Positions 1-9,499 are shown, numbered from the stretch's first letter. The stretch is 64,000 bases of DNA from Tetraselmis striata (GCA_006384855.1 VCJN01002789.1:1-64000), one strand, 5' to 3'. The notes: generated by a model from the sequence alone, not told the origin. Made by a program: numbers and translations.

Positions 1-2
1 AG

Positions 3-71
3 AAAGGCGGAGAATTCTACACCCCCCATCATGTCGTGCGGCTGATTGTCGAACTGCTGGACCCCCAGCCG

Positions 72-103
<32 letters not shown>

Positions 104-1010
104 GGGCGGCATGCTGGTGCAGGTGGCCGAGCATGTGGCGAAGCTTGAAGGCAAGCGGCTGGGCGAGGCGCTCAACATCACCCTGCATGGGCAGGAAAAG
201 AACCTCGGTACATGGGCCATCGCCAAGATGAACCTGCTGCTGCACGGGCTTCGCGATGCGCGGATTGAGAAGGGCGACACGATCCGCAATCCGCGCCTGC
301 TCGATCAGGACGGCAATTTGTTTCTCTATGATCGCGTCATCGCCAACCCGCCCTTCTCCCTCGACAGCTGGGGCGCAGACGATGTCAAAGGCGATACCGA
401 GAAGAAGGGTCATAACCGCTTCATCTATGGCATCCCGCCCAAGAATATGGGCGATCTGGCCTTCGTTCAGCACATGGTGGCGACACTCAACGCCAAGGGC
501 GTGTGCGGGGTGGTGATGCCGCATGGCGTTCTGTTCCGAGGCTCGGGCGATGGGCGCATTCGCAAGGCGATGCTGGAGGCCGACCTGTTCGAGGCGATCA
601 TCGGCCTGCCCGAAAACCTCTTCGCCGGCACCGGCATCCCAGCAACTGTCTTGATCCTCAACAAGGCGAAAGCGCCCGAGCGCACAGGCAAGGTGCTGTT
701 CATCCACGGCGCGAAGGAGTTCGAGGAGCGGCCCAAGAAGAACATTCTGGGCGAAGGCAATATCACGCGGATCGTTGATGCCTTCGCGGCATGGAAGGAT
801 GAGGAACGCTTTTGCCGCGTCGTCGACATGGCGGAGATCGAGGAGAACGATTTCAACCTCAACATCTCCCGTTACATCGACACTCTGGAACCTGAAAAGC
901 CGATCGATGTGCAAGCCGAACTCACCAAGCTCTGGGACGCTGAAAAGGCGCGGGATGAAGCAGCAGCCCGCATGAACGCCCTTCTCAAGGAGATGGGTTA
1001 TGTCGGTTGA
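3..1010 (+). CDS. hsdM: Type I restriction-modification system methyltransferase subunit HsdM (5' end outside window)
   Basis: This is the adenine N6-methyltransferase subunit of a type I restriction enzyme; with HsdS it methylates the recognition sequence. The reading frame is open from the first bases (KGGEFYTP, the usual start of the HsdM catalytic domain), so the N-terminal helical domain lies upstream of the window. Visible SAM-binding motif is DPTCGSGGM and the catalytic motif is NPPFS (in the context VIANPPFS). The C-terminus ends in a helical stretch (ELTKLWDAEKARDEAAARM), typical of the HsdS-contacting tail. Its stop overlaps the presumed ATG of hsdS at 1000, and hsdS in turn overlaps hsdR, so the three form one operon. 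Family assignment is certain; only the 5' end is missing. Confidence 0.95.
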
Positions 1011-2241
1011 AGTGCCCAAGGGGTGGCGGGAGGTGCGCATCGGTCAAATCGCGCGCGAAGTTTCCACCAGAAACCACGGGGCACTGATGTCCCGGTCCTC
1101 AGCATGACAAAGCACCGAGGCTTCGTTCGTTCCAACGAGTATTTCTCAAAATCCGTACACAGCACAAACACCGGGCAATACAAGATCGTGAACCGTGGGC
1201 AGTTCGCCTATGCCACGATTCATCTGGACGAAGGCTCCATCGACTATCTGAAGAACGAGGACACGGGCTTGATAAGCCCGATGTACACTGTCTTCGAGAT
1301 CAACCCTGAAGATATCGATCCTGAAATCGCGCTGCGGAAATTCAAAAGATTTGCGCTGAGTGGTCGCTTCGATCCCTATAGCAACGGCGGGGTCAATCGC
1401 AGAAAGTCGATCCTGTTCAGGGATTTATCTGCATTCAAATTTGCGCTCCCCCCGCTCGCTGAACAACGCGCAATTGCCGAGGTCCTGGGCACGGTGGAGG
1501 CGGCTATCGCCAAGACGGAGGCGCTGATTACGGCGCTCGTCAATGCGAAGAACGAGATTTTGGAAGACCGGCTGCAAGCCTCATCAGACAGAGGGTGGAA
1601 AACATCTCGATTGCGCGATGTCGCAACAATTCGAACCGGGATATCCAAGAGCAAGGAACGAAAACTCAAGAATCCGCTTTCAGTCCCGTACCTGCGCGTC
1701 GCCAATGTTCAGGATGGATATCTTGATCTGGCAGAGATCAAAACGCTTTTGATCGAACGGGACCAGTTGGAGCGCTACTCTCTTAGAAAAGGAGATGTTC
1801 TCTTCAACGAGGGCGGCGACTTCGACAAGCTCGGGCGAGGTTGTGTTTGGAATGGTGAGATATCTCCCTGCGTTCACCAAAACCACGTGTTTGCGGTCCG
1901 ATGCAAACCTGCGCTTAAGCCAGAATTTCTTGCATTGCTGGCCGCGAGCCGAAAGGGCAAGGCTTACTTCCGGCTTTTCATCGAAGCAAACAACAAATCT
2001 CGCGTCGATAAATACCAGCGATCTGCGCTCATTTCCCGTTCTTTTACCTGAGGTGAACGAGCAAATTGAAATTGCCGCCATCGCAAAGACCTTTGATGAG
2101 AGAATTGCTGCGGAGAAGGCAAGCCTTGCGTTTGTAAATCAATCCCGCACCGCCCTCGCCCAAGAACTCCTCTCCGGCCGCATTCGCCTCCCGGAAAGCC
2201 TCATCGCGCGCCATCGCGGCAAAGCCGGACAGGCCGCATGA
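1000..2241 (+). pseudogene. hsdS: Type I restriction-modification specificity subunit HsdS, two frameshifts
   Basis: HsdS gives a type I enzyme its DNA specificity through two target-recognition domains separated by conserved helices. The gene starts at ATG 1000 (MSVEVPKGWREVRIG), overlapping the end of hsdM. In that frame it hits a stop after about 35 codons. The continuation NHGGTDVPVLSM is in the next frame, implying one missing base near 1077-1084 in a GGGG run. The middle of the gene (first recognition domain, then LPPLAEQRAIAEVLGTVE, then GWKTSRLRDVATIRTG opening the second domain) reads well up to about 1998. There a second shift, one extra base, restores the original frame for INTSDLRSFPVLLPEVNEQ and the C-terminal conserved helices. 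The corrected length would be about 413 aa, normal for HsdS. The two shifts cancel, so either real inactivation or sequencing error is possible. Confidence 0.85.
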
Positions 2242-5207
2242 CCCAAGTGAATGACCAGTTCGAGCGCGACTGGGTCGAGGAACCGGCGGCGGACCTGCTG
2301 CGGGTGCTGTTCGACTATAAGCCGCTGTCTGCCGACGAGGTAAGGCGCCTGCGCGAGGGGCTTTCGGCCGAGCCGGTTCTGACAGTGCGTCTGGCCGAAT
2401 GCCTGAAGCGCCTTAATCCATGGTTGGACGAGGATGGCGTGCGCCGCGCGGTCGCCGCCGTCACGCGCGTTTCCGCTGTCGATGTGATGGAAGCCAATGA
2501 GGCCGCCTACACGGCGCTGACCTATGGCGTGACCGCCGCCCATACCGAAGGCGGCAGACGGCAGGACCGCACTGTGCGGTTCTTCGATTTCGACAATCCG
2601 TCCGCGAACACATTCGAGTTCGCTCGCCAAGTCGCGATCAAAGGTCCGCGTCAGGAGATCATTCCCGATCTCATCGTTTATTTGAACGGCCTCCCGCTGG
2701 CGGTGATCGAGTGCAAATCGCCGTCACTGGCCGATCCAATGGGCGAAGCGATTCGCCAGTTTCGCCGCTATGAAAGCCGCGACGAGTTCTCAGGCCTTGG
2801 CGCACCGCGCCTGTTCGAGACGGCGCAGATTTCCATCGCGCTCGCCCGTGACACGGCGAAATTCGGCACCACGCTGACCCCGTTGCGCCATTGGGCGGAG
2901 TGGAAGGATCCCTATCCGCTGACGCTTGATGCGCTTTCCGCGCAACTGGGCCGGACGCCAACCGGGCAAGACATCTTGCTCGCCGGGCTTCTCTCTCCGG
3001 CCAATCTGCTCGATCTCGTCCGCAACTTCGTCATCTTTGAGACCATCGACGGGCGGCGGATCAAGAAAATCGCGCGCTATCAGCAATTCGTCGCCGTCGG
3101 CAAGGCGATTGAGCGCATCCGCACCGCATCCAATCCCCAGCGTCGGGGCGGGGTCATCCATCATACCCAGGGTTCGGGCAAATCGCTGACTATGGTGTTT
3201 CTGGCGACCAAGCTCAGACGGCTGCCCGAAGCCGAGAACCCGACCCTCGTCATCGTCACGGACCGCACCGATCTCGATGACCAGATCACCGGGCAATTCC
3301 AGCGCTCAGGCTTCGCCAACCCCATTCAGGCCGAAAGCGGAGCGGCGCTGCGCGAGGCTCTCTCAGGCGGGGCGGGGACGACCGTCCTGACGACCGTTCA
3401 CAAGTTTCACAGCGCCGTGCCGAAAGGCTCATCTGTTATTTCCAAGGCGCGCAACGTCTTCGTCATGGTCGATGAAGCGCATCGGACCCAGTATGGCGCT
3501 TTAGCCGCCCGCATGCGTGCCGGACTGCCCAATGCCTGCATGATCGCCTTCACCGGTACGCCCATCGACAAGAAGGACCGCAACACCCGCGAGGTCTTTG
3601 GCGATTACCTGCACCGCTATCTCATCGATCAGGCTGTGAAAGATGGCGCCACCGTCCCGATCTTCTACGAAATGCGCGACGCGCAACTCCGGATCGACGG
3701 ACGCGATCTCGAACGGGATATTCGGGCGGCCTTTCCCGAACTGTCTGACGACGATATTGAGAAGCTGAAACGCGGTATGCGGCTGCAGGAAAAGCTGGCC
3801 GGAGCCGAGGTCCGCGTTGAGGCCATCGCCAAGGACATCCTCTCGCACTACCGAAGCACCATCGAACCGAACGGTTTCAAGGCACAGATCGTGACGGTGA
3901 GCCGTGAGGTCGCCGTGACCTATGTCGAGGCCTTAAGGAAGCTTGGCGCGCCCGAATGCGCGCTCATCATGTCCACGTCGAACAATGACAACGCCCGGCT
4001 GCAAGCCCATCACCTGTCCAAGAGCGAGCGCGACACCTTGATTGGCCGCTTCAAGAAGCGTGACGATCCGCTGAAGATCCTCGTGGTGTGCGACATGTTG
4101 CTGACCGGCTTTGATGCGCCGGTTGAGCAGGTTCTGTATCTCGACGCGCCTCTGCGCGAGCATACGCTGTTGCAGGCCATCGCCCGCGTCAACCGCACCG
4201 CTGAGGGTAAGACCTATGGGCTGGTTGTCGATTATTGGGGCGACAACAAGCGTATCGCGGATGCTCTGGATATGTTCTCCGAAGAGGATGGCATAGCGAG
4301 CGCGCTCCGTCCGCTGTCCGAGAAAATCCAGCTTCTTGAAAGTCGCCACAGAGCCGCGATCCGGCTTTTCGAAGGGCTTGACCGTCAGGACGATGCGGCA
4401 TGCGTCGACCTGCTGCGCCCCGATGATATCCGCGCCAAGTTCGAACTCGATTTCCTGCGCTTCGCCGAAGCCATGGACATGGTCTTGCCCGACCCCAAGG
4501 CCTTGGAAGAGCCTTATCCGTCCGACCTGAAATGGCTGTCGCGCATTCGCGTTCTGGCTCGCCGCGCCTATCACGAGGAGCCGTTTGATCCCAAGGACTA
4601 TGGCGCGAAGGTGGGAGAGATCATCACCAGCCATCTGTCCGTGTCGGGTGTCGAACAGTTGTTGGTGAAGTTTGACATTCTCGACCCCGCCTTCCGCCCG
4701 CATCTGGACAGCCTGCGGTCAAGCGACGCCAAGGCGGCCGAGATCGAGCACGCCATCCGTCAGGAAATCCACGTCCACCGCGACGAAAACCCCACCGCTT
4801 ACCAATCACTCTGGGAACAGCTTGAGCGGATCGTCAATGACAGGCGGGAATCGCGCGTCTCTGCCGCCAGCGCCTTGTCCCATCTTGAAGCCATGGTCGG
4901 GAAAGCCGCAGAGCTTCGCTCGGGCTCAGGAGGCAGAAGCGACGGTCTTACCGGAACGGCTGCTGCCATTCTGCCTTTCATTGATACCGATCTGCCCGAC
5001 GCCGAGCGCTCCCAAAGCGCAGCCGCGATCACCAAAGCGCTCGAAGACTATGCCGAGGTTGTAGACTGGCACCAGAAAGAGGACGTGCAACGGCAAATGC
5101 GCCGGTCGATCAAGGAGCAATTGCGCAGCTTGGGGCTGGATGTCAGCAAGGTCGAGGCTGCGACGGCAAAGATTATGGACGTCGCCCGCGCGAGGTATGC
5201 GGGATGA
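2238..5207 (+). CDS. hsdR: Type I restriction endonuclease subunit HsdR
   Basis: This is the ATP-driven translocase and nuclease subunit of the type I system, 989 aa, full length for the family. The N-terminal nuclease domain carries the PD-(D/E)xK pattern (PDLIVYLNG followed by AVIECKSP, around residues 147-162). The superfamily 2 helicase motor follows: Walker A HTQGSGKS at about 310-317, the DEAH box (VMVDEAHRTQ) at about 412-418, motif III AFTGTP, and motif VI region LLQAIARVNR near 645. A helical C-terminal domain for complex assembly completes it. The start overlaps the end of hsdS by four bases (ATGA). Without a working HsdS the complex could not be targeted, so the state of hsdS decides whether this gene is active. 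Confidence 0.96.
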   Translation: MTQVNDQFERDWVEEPAADLLRVLFDYKPLSADEVRRLREGLSAEPVLTVRLAECLKRLNPWLDEDGVRRAVAAVTRVSAVDVMEANEAAYTALTYGVTAAHTEGGRRQDRTVRFFDFDNPSANTFEFARQVAIKGPRQEIIPDLIVYLNGLPLAVIECKSPSLADPMGEAIRQFRRYESRDEFSGLGAPRLFETAQISIALARDTAKFGTTLTPLRHWAEWKDPYPLTLDALSAQLGRTPTGQDILLAGLLSPANLLDLVRNFVIFETIDGRRIKKIARYQQFVAVGKAIERIRTASNPQRRGGVIHHTQGSGKSLTMVFLATKLRRLPEAENPTLVIVTDRTDLDDQITGQFQRSGFANPIQAESGAALREALSGGAGTTVLTTVHKFHSAVPKGSSVISKARNVFVMVDEAHRTQYGALAARMRAGLPNACMIAFTGTPIDKKDRNTREVFGDYLHRYLIDQAVKDGATVPIFYEMRDAQLRIDGRDLERDIRAAFPELSDDDIEKLKRGMRLQEKLAGAEVRVEAIAKDILSHYRSTIEPNGFKAQIVTVSREVAVTYVEALRKLGAPECALIMSTSNNDNARLQAHHLSKSERDTLIGRFKKRDDPLKILVVCDMLLTGFDAPVEQVLYLDAPLREHTLLQAIARVNRTAEGKTYGLVVDYWGDNKRIADALDMFSEEDGIASALRPLSEKIQLLESRHRAAIRLFEGLDRQDDAACVDLLRPDDIRAKFELDFLRFAEAMDMVLPDPKALEEPYPSDLKWLSRIRVLARRAYHEEPFDPKDYGAKVGEIITSHLSVSGVEQLLVKFDILDPAFRPHLDSLRSSDAKAAEIEHAIRQEIHVHRDENPTAYQSLWEQLERIVNDRRESRVSAASALSHLEAMVGKAAELRSGSGGRSDGLTGTAAAILPFIDTDLPDAERSQSAAAITKALEDYAEVVDWHQKEDVQRQMRRSIKEQLRSLGLDVSKVEAATAKIMDVARARYAG

Positions 5208-5944
5208 CGGACGCGGCGCGGCATTCCATCGTCTTTGGCGGCGAAACCTTCGCATTCCAGATCGAGCGGACCGCGCGCCGGAAAACCGTGGCGATATCGG
5301 TTGGCTTCGATGGAGTGCGCGTGCTCGCACCGTCAGACCTCGACGATGATCGCGTCCTTGGCATCGTGCGCAAGAAAGGCGCGTGGCTGCTCCGTAAGCA
5401 GGCCGCGTATCGCGAACTTGGGGGGCAGCCGGTCGCCAAGGAATTTGTGAGCGGCGAGACCTTCCACTATCTCGGTCGCCAGTACCGGTTGAAGCTTATT
5501 GCCGACGAAACCGCCGTCACAACCCGGATTGCCGCGAGAGGTTCGACCCTTGTCGCTCCAGTCCTGCCGAATGGACATCCATCGGTCCAACGCGCCGCAG
5601 TCCGCAGTGGTCTCCGGCACTGGTATCGGACCCATGCAATACAGCATTTTCCCGTCCGCGCGCGTATGCTTGCAGAGATGCTCGGCATTCCCACACCGAC
5701 CGTCAAAGTCGTTGACCAGTCCAAGCGCTGGGGAAGTTGCGATGCCCGAGGGCGCATCCGCTTGAATTGGCGCTTGGTGATGGCGCCAATGCCGTTGGTT
5801 GATTACGTTATCGCCCATGAGGCGTGTCACGTTCTTGAACACAATCATTCGCGGCGGTTTTGGCGTTCACTGGAAACCATCATGCCCGACTACGAAGAAC
5901 GCCTGAGAAGACTTGATCGGATGGGGCACCAGTTCATCTGGTGA
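5204..5944 (+). CDS. YgjP/WLM-type zinc metalloprotease associated with type I RM
   Basis: A 246-aa protein of the YgjP-like/DUF45 (SprT-WLM) metallopeptidase family. The zinc motif HEACH (VIAHEACHVLEH) is at about residues 205-209, with a downstream helix RRFWRSLETIMPDYEERLRR that is standard for the family. The N-terminal half carries the RRKTVAISV strand region typical of YgjP. The start codon overlaps the hsdR stop (ATGA), so it is co-translated with the restriction operon. YgjP genes often follow hsdR in type I loci; the substrate is unknown to me, and a role in restriction control is only inferred from position. Confidence 0.88.
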   Translation: MTDAARHSIVFGGETFAFQIERTARRKTVAISVGFDGVRVLAPSDLDDDRVLGIVRKKGAWLLRKQAAYRELGGQPVAKEFVSGETFHYLGRQYRLKLIADETAVTTRIAARGSTLVAPVLPNGHPSVQRAAVRSGLRHWYRTHAIQHFPVRARMLAEMLGIPTPTVKVVDQSKRWGSCDARGRIRLNWRLVMAPMPLVDYVIAHEACHVLEHNHSRRFWRSLETIMPDYEERLRRLDRMGHQFIW

Positions 5945-5951
5945 TTGTTAT

Positions 5952-6881
5952 ATGAGCGACATTAAACTCTTTCGCACGGACAGCGCATCGGTCACGGAAC
6001 TTCGCGGCAGTGCGGTTGCGCTAGAAAAGTCGCTCCAGACCCTCATTGAACGCAACATGGAAGCCTTTTTAGGTGTGAGGTTTCTTGCCTCCGAGTTTCC
6101 GACGACGAACGGCGGGCGCATGGACTCGCTCGGCATCGACGAGAACGGTTCGCCGGTCATCGTCGAGTACAAGCGGGCCAGCAATGAGAACGTCATCAAC
6201 CAAGGCTTGTTTTATCTCGACTGGCTGATGGACCATCGCCGCGATTTTGAATGGCTTGTCCTGGAGCGTTTCGGCGCCGAAGAGGCCAAGGCCGTCGATT
6301 GGACGACGCCCCGGCTGATCTGCATTGCCGGCGACTTTACCAAGTACGACGCTCACGCAGTCAACCAGATGAACCGGAATATCGCGCTGGTCCGCTATCG
6401 CCGCTTTGGCGACGAACTCTTGCTGTTCGAACTGCTGACCTCGGCATCAGAACGGCCTGCGCGCGAAATCACTGTCAGCAGCGATGCCCAAGGCGAGCCT
6501 GCTGCAACCCGACCACGATCTCGCCAGAAGACCGTTACGCAATATCTCGCAGACGCGGACCAAGAGCTTGTCGATCTTTACGAGGCGACAAAGGCGTACC
6601 TTTTAGCGCTGGGCGATGATGTCGAGCTGAAGACCCTCGACAACTATGTTGCCTTCCGCCGCCTGAAGAACTTTGCCTGTGTTGAGGTCAAACCGCAGAT
6701 CAGGCATCTCAAGGTTTTCGTGAAGGTCGACCCGGACTCCATTGAACTTGAGTCCGGCTTTACCCGTGACGTGCGCAACATCGGCCACTTCGGAACGGGC
6801 GACCTTGAAATCATCATTACTGATGTCGCCACGCTAGAGAAGGCGAAGCCACTGATGGATCGCAGCTATGATGGGGCGTAG
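5952..6881 (+). CDS. NucS-like nuclease domain fused to a DUF5655 domain
   Basis: A 309-aa protein starting at ATG 5952, eight bases after the YgjP gene. The N-terminal half has a PD-(D/E)xK-like nuclease core: RMDSLGIDENG then PVIVEYKRASN, where the Asp and the E-x-K are spaced as in NucS/DUF91 enzymes. The C-terminal part from about residue 185 (TVTQYLADADQELVDLYEATKAY, and later FVKVDPDSIELESGFTRDV) matches the DUF5655 fold as I recall it. Such proteins are common beside restriction genes and are often poorly named in databases. The likely role is a DNA-acting accessory of the island; this is inference from domains and context. Confidence 0.75.
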   Translation: MSDIKLFRTDSASVTELRGSAVALEKSLQTLIERNMEAFLGVRFLASEFPTTNGGRMDSLGIDENGSPVIVEYKRASNENVINQGLFYLDWLMDHRRDFEWLVLERFGAEEAKAVDWTTPRLICIAGDFTKYDAHAVNQMNRNIALVRYRRFGDELLLFELLTSASERPAREITVSSDAQGEPAATRPRSRQKTVTQYLADADQELVDLYEATKAYLLALGDDVELKTLDNYVAFRRLKNFACVEVKPQIRHLKVFVKVDPDSIELESGFTRDVRNIGHFGTGDLEIIITDVATLEKAKPLMDRSYDGA

Positions 6882-6900
6882 TAATCTGAGGGAGTGAACG

Positions 6901-7161
6901 TTGCCGAAGCTTGATCTACACGCATTTGTTAGCCGGGGCGCTAATACTGGCGAGCTACTTTTTCCGCATCAGCACGAAGACGGCAGCTATGTCGTGTCGA
7001 AGACTCGTTTCGAAGATGATTATATCCGGGTGACAAGCAAACCCGATATACTGCAGTGGCTTGAAAAAGGATATAGCCTGCGGATGTCGAACCCAGCCAA
7101 TGGCATCACTGCGCCAAGCCTGATCACACCAGAGTCTATATACCGTCCTGTCATCATGTAA
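6901..7161 (+). CDS. Small hypothetical protein (86 aa)
   Basis: An 86-aa reading frame beginning with TTG at 6901, preceded by a good ribosome binding site (gagggag, 7-8 bases upstream). It lies 19 bases after the NucS-like gene on the same strand, so it is probably co-transcribed. The protein is soluble and mixed in composition (MPKLDLHAFVSRG, then YVVSKTRFEDDYIRV and SLRMSNPANGITAPSLI). I recognise no domain. The tail STY-free end ESIYRPVIM suggests a short, folded beta-rich protein. It could be an accessory of the defence island or an unrelated cargo gene. Confidence 0.6.
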   Translation: MPKLDLHAFVSRGANTGELLFPHQHEDGSYVVSKTRFEDDYIRVTSKPDILQWLEKGYSLRMSNPANGITAPSLITPESIYRPVIM

Positions 7162-7181
7162 TGCGCCATCATGGGCGAAGG

Positions 7182-9074
7182 TCACACTCCCAATCCGGGC
7201 CAAATGACCAACGCCTTTTCGGCTAGATGCTGACCTCTGTCCCGGATGTCAGCTTCGGTCCATGTCTCCCGCTTGGCGAACCATTTATTCAGGAAAAGCG
7301 ACGTGTGCTCGTCAAACTTCTCTCGCTTCTGAGCGAAGCCCTTGTTGCCCGATGAAATGTTGAGGGCACCGGTGATCAAGGTCAAATTGCCCAGCGTGTG
7401 CAGCAGGCGGTCGCGGTCTTCTGCCTTCGGGTGCCCTTGACCGCGCGGTGTGAACTCACCTTCGGCGAACGGCCAGTCCTCGGTCCAAGACACGGGCAGG
7501 ACGTGCTCAGTCCACAGCCCACCGGGGCGGGCGACTTTCTCCGCGAACTTCGAGCGGCTGGCTAGCTCAAGCTCCCACAGGATGTCCTTGTTGCGGTCAC
7601 CGGGAGCCAGTTGATAGACGGGGTTTTGCAGAATGCCGCGCCGGAATTCTTCATCGCCGGGAAAACGCGAACTCTCTCCCGACCGGGTGACGAAGAATTC
7701 CCGAAGATTGTCGTAGGACGGGCCGTCTTCAAAGAACTTCTGCGAGACCGCCTGAAACAGCTTATTGAGATTCTTGTTGGTGAGGTCGCAGACGGCACGG
7801 CGGACGATGTAGGAATAGACCAGCCGGGCGATGCGGTCTTGCTCATCTTCTGGAAGCCTTGCCGCCGCGATCTGCAAAGCAATCGGGTAGGCCGTGGTGA
7901 CTTGCCAAGTCGCCAGCTTTCGACCCAGCCAAGCCATTGTCGGATTTTCGTCTGCCCGCCCCTCTAGGGTTTCATAGATTGGTGAGTGTCGTTGCAACAC
8001 CTTCAGCTCGTCTTCGACATTCGGGAAACGGGGTCGCCCTTTCGGAACCGCGAATGCGCGATACTCTGCATAAAGTTCGCGCATGGCGATGCTCGCACCG
8101 GTCTCGGCGGCGAGGACGTGCGCGAGGAAGTGATCAATTCGTGGACGTCTAGGGCGAGCGTTCGGCGCATCCTCGCGCCACCAAGGCGCATCGAACGGGT
8201 CCCAAAGCTCTGTATACAGCTCATCCGTCGCCGTGGTTTGTTTCTCGGCCCGGTGGAAGATGTTGTTCCGCACCAAGTCCATGGCCAAGAGCGGTTGACC
8301 CTTGGAGTTTAGCGTCTCGAAAATGACCTGAGCGTCGTCGCCCTCGCCCAGCGTAATGACGACGAGCTTCATCTGTGCAAGCACAGCACTTAGCAGGGCA
8401 TCAAGGCGTTGCTCAATTACCTCCGGCGTAGCGCCCTCATCAGCCGCTTCGACCTCCTCATCCTCTGTGTCAGGCTCAGCATCGCTGGGACCGTTGAGCG
8501 CAAATTCGCTGATCCACTTCCGAAACAGGTCGTAAGCACGCAACGCCCGGAACGGTGTGTTCTTCGGAACGCCACTGCCCCAATAGAAGCGCTGGTACTT
8601 CGCGCGGACCTGTGAGTACTCAATATCAATGATGTCGTGGAAAATTTCTCGGTCCGATGGAGTCGGTGTCAGCTTGAACCTTACCAGCGGGTCAGTGTCT
8701 TTCGAGCGCGGCTGGTTAAACAGGTAGCCATTCGCTTGATCAATGATGCCGGTGAACTCGTGCATCCGGGCCACTTCACGTAGTGCTGCGAGGAAAAGCT
8801 GAAAGGTCGTTAGCCGCTGCTGACCATCGACCACCTGTACCCTTGGCGTGACTCCGATTTGCGACCCCTCGCCAAGCGGCGCTAGGATGAGCGCACCCAT
8901 GTAGTGCTGAAATCGATTGTTGCCGCCGAGCACTTCTGCGGCCTTTGCTTCGACATCATCCCAAAAGGGTACCAGCCGCTCGTCTGCCCACTGGTATTTC
9001 CGCTGATACAGCGGAACCATAAATCGGCGGCCTTCGGCTAATATTGTTTCGATTGAAAAATCGTCTGTTTGCAT
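7182..9074 (-). CDS. DUF262/DUF1524 protein, GmrSD-type (type IV restriction) nuclease
   Basis: A 630-aa protein with the two-domain layout of GmrSD enzymes, which cleave modified DNA using NTP. The N-terminal DUF262 domain shows FMVPLYQRKYQW (residues 18-29) and the ParB-like VVDGQQRLTTF near 82-92. The C-terminal DUF1524 (HNH-like) region has TEHVLPVSWTEDWP near 535 and LHTLGNLTLITGALN near 575. It is convergent with the 86-aa gene and is the last gene before the tRNA remnant, so it is part of the island. Full length for a fused S-D protein; activity on modified cytosines is family knowledge, not visible here. Confidence 0.9.
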   Translation of the reverse strand: MQTDDFSIETILAEGRRFMVPLYQRKYQWADERLVPFWDDVEAKAAEVLGGNNRFQHYMGALILAPLGEGSQIGVTPRVQVVDGQQRLTTFQLFLAALREVARMHEFTGIIDQANGYLFNQPRSKDTDPLVRFKLTPTPSDREIFHDIIDIEYSQVRAKYQRFYWGSGVPKNTPFRALRAYDLFRKWISEFALNGPSDAEPDTEDEEVEAADEGATPEVIEQRLDALLSAVLAQMKLVVITLGEGDDAQVIFETLNSKGQPLLAMDLVRNNIFHRAEKQTTATDELYTELWDPFDAPWWREDAPNARPRRPRIDHFLAHVLAAETGASIAMRELYAEYRAFAVPKGRPRFPNVEDELKVLQRHSPIYETLEGRADENPTMAWLGRKLATWQVTTAYPIALQIAAARLPEDEQDRIARLVYSYIVRRAVCDLTNKNLNKLFQAVSQKFFEDGPSYDNLREFFVTRSGESSRFPGDEEFRRGILQNPVYQLAPGDRNKDILWELELASRSKFAEKVARPGGLWTEHVLPVSWTEDWPFAEGEFTPRGQGHPKAEDRDRLLHTLGNLTLITGALNISSGNKGFAQKREKFDEHTSLFLNKWFAKRETWTEADIRDRGQHLAEKALVIWPGLGV

Positions 9075-9267
9075 TGCACTTCCCCCCGCCCTGAAGCGCC
9101 AAGATCACCCGCTTGGAAAGACATATCAAGCGCCTACCATTTCCATGAATGTCTGAGCGTCGAGAATATGGATGATCCGTGACATCCCGACGCCCACGGA
9201 CTCACTCCCCCGCCCCGAACTATGAGCGCCGTTGATGGGGGGAGGTCCGGGGACAGGGGTGCAGATT

Positions 9268-9336
9268 GGCGATTAGTAGGGCAGATCGGGATTAGTAGTT
9301 TTCTAGTAGGGCAGAGGGGTGAACCGGGTGGCAACC
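9268..9336. repeat. Short direct repeats near the island end
   Basis: Within the gene-free stretch 9075-9453 the word tagtagggcag occurs at about 9274 and 9305, with a truncated copy gattagtag at 9289 between them, and aaccgggtg occurs twice just after (9322, 9333). Clusters of short direct repeats close to an attachment site are typical of integrase or excisionase arm sites, but no protein evidence links them. The rest of 9075-9453 shows no gene. Confidence 0.4.
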
Positions 9337-9453
9337 GGGTGACACCCTGTGCTATCTCTCACCCTCCGAAAGCGGAGTAAGCCCAACGGCTTGTCCAATA
9401 GGGTCCAACAGAATAGTAGAGCATCTAACTCTCTGAAATCATTATGCAATACA

Positions 9454-9499
9454 ATTCGTAATGATGGGGTCGGCGGTTCGAGTCCGTTCACCGGCACCA
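9454..9499 (+). other. tRNA-Thr(CGT) 3' half: probable attachment site of the integrated island
   Basis: The 46 bases run from the anticodon loop (attcgtaatgat, anticodon CGT) through the variable region, the T arm (ggcggttcgagtccg) and the acceptor strand to CCA (caccggcacca). No matching 5' half (gccggtg with a D arm) precedes it; instead the sequence left of the anticodon is unrelated and AT-rich. This is what remains at one end of an element that integrated into the 3' part of a tRNA-Thr gene, the crossover lying in the anticodon stem-loop. The intact tRNA and the integrase would then be left of the window. Confidence 0.75.

Noticed and set aside
1000..2241. Programmed frameshifting in hsdS
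   Set aside because: The sites lack slippery heptamers and follow no known pattern; mutation or miscall is simpler.
9421..9499. Complete tRNA-Thr gene
   Set aside because: There is no 5' acceptor strand or D arm and the anticodon stem is unmatched upstream; only the 3' half is present.
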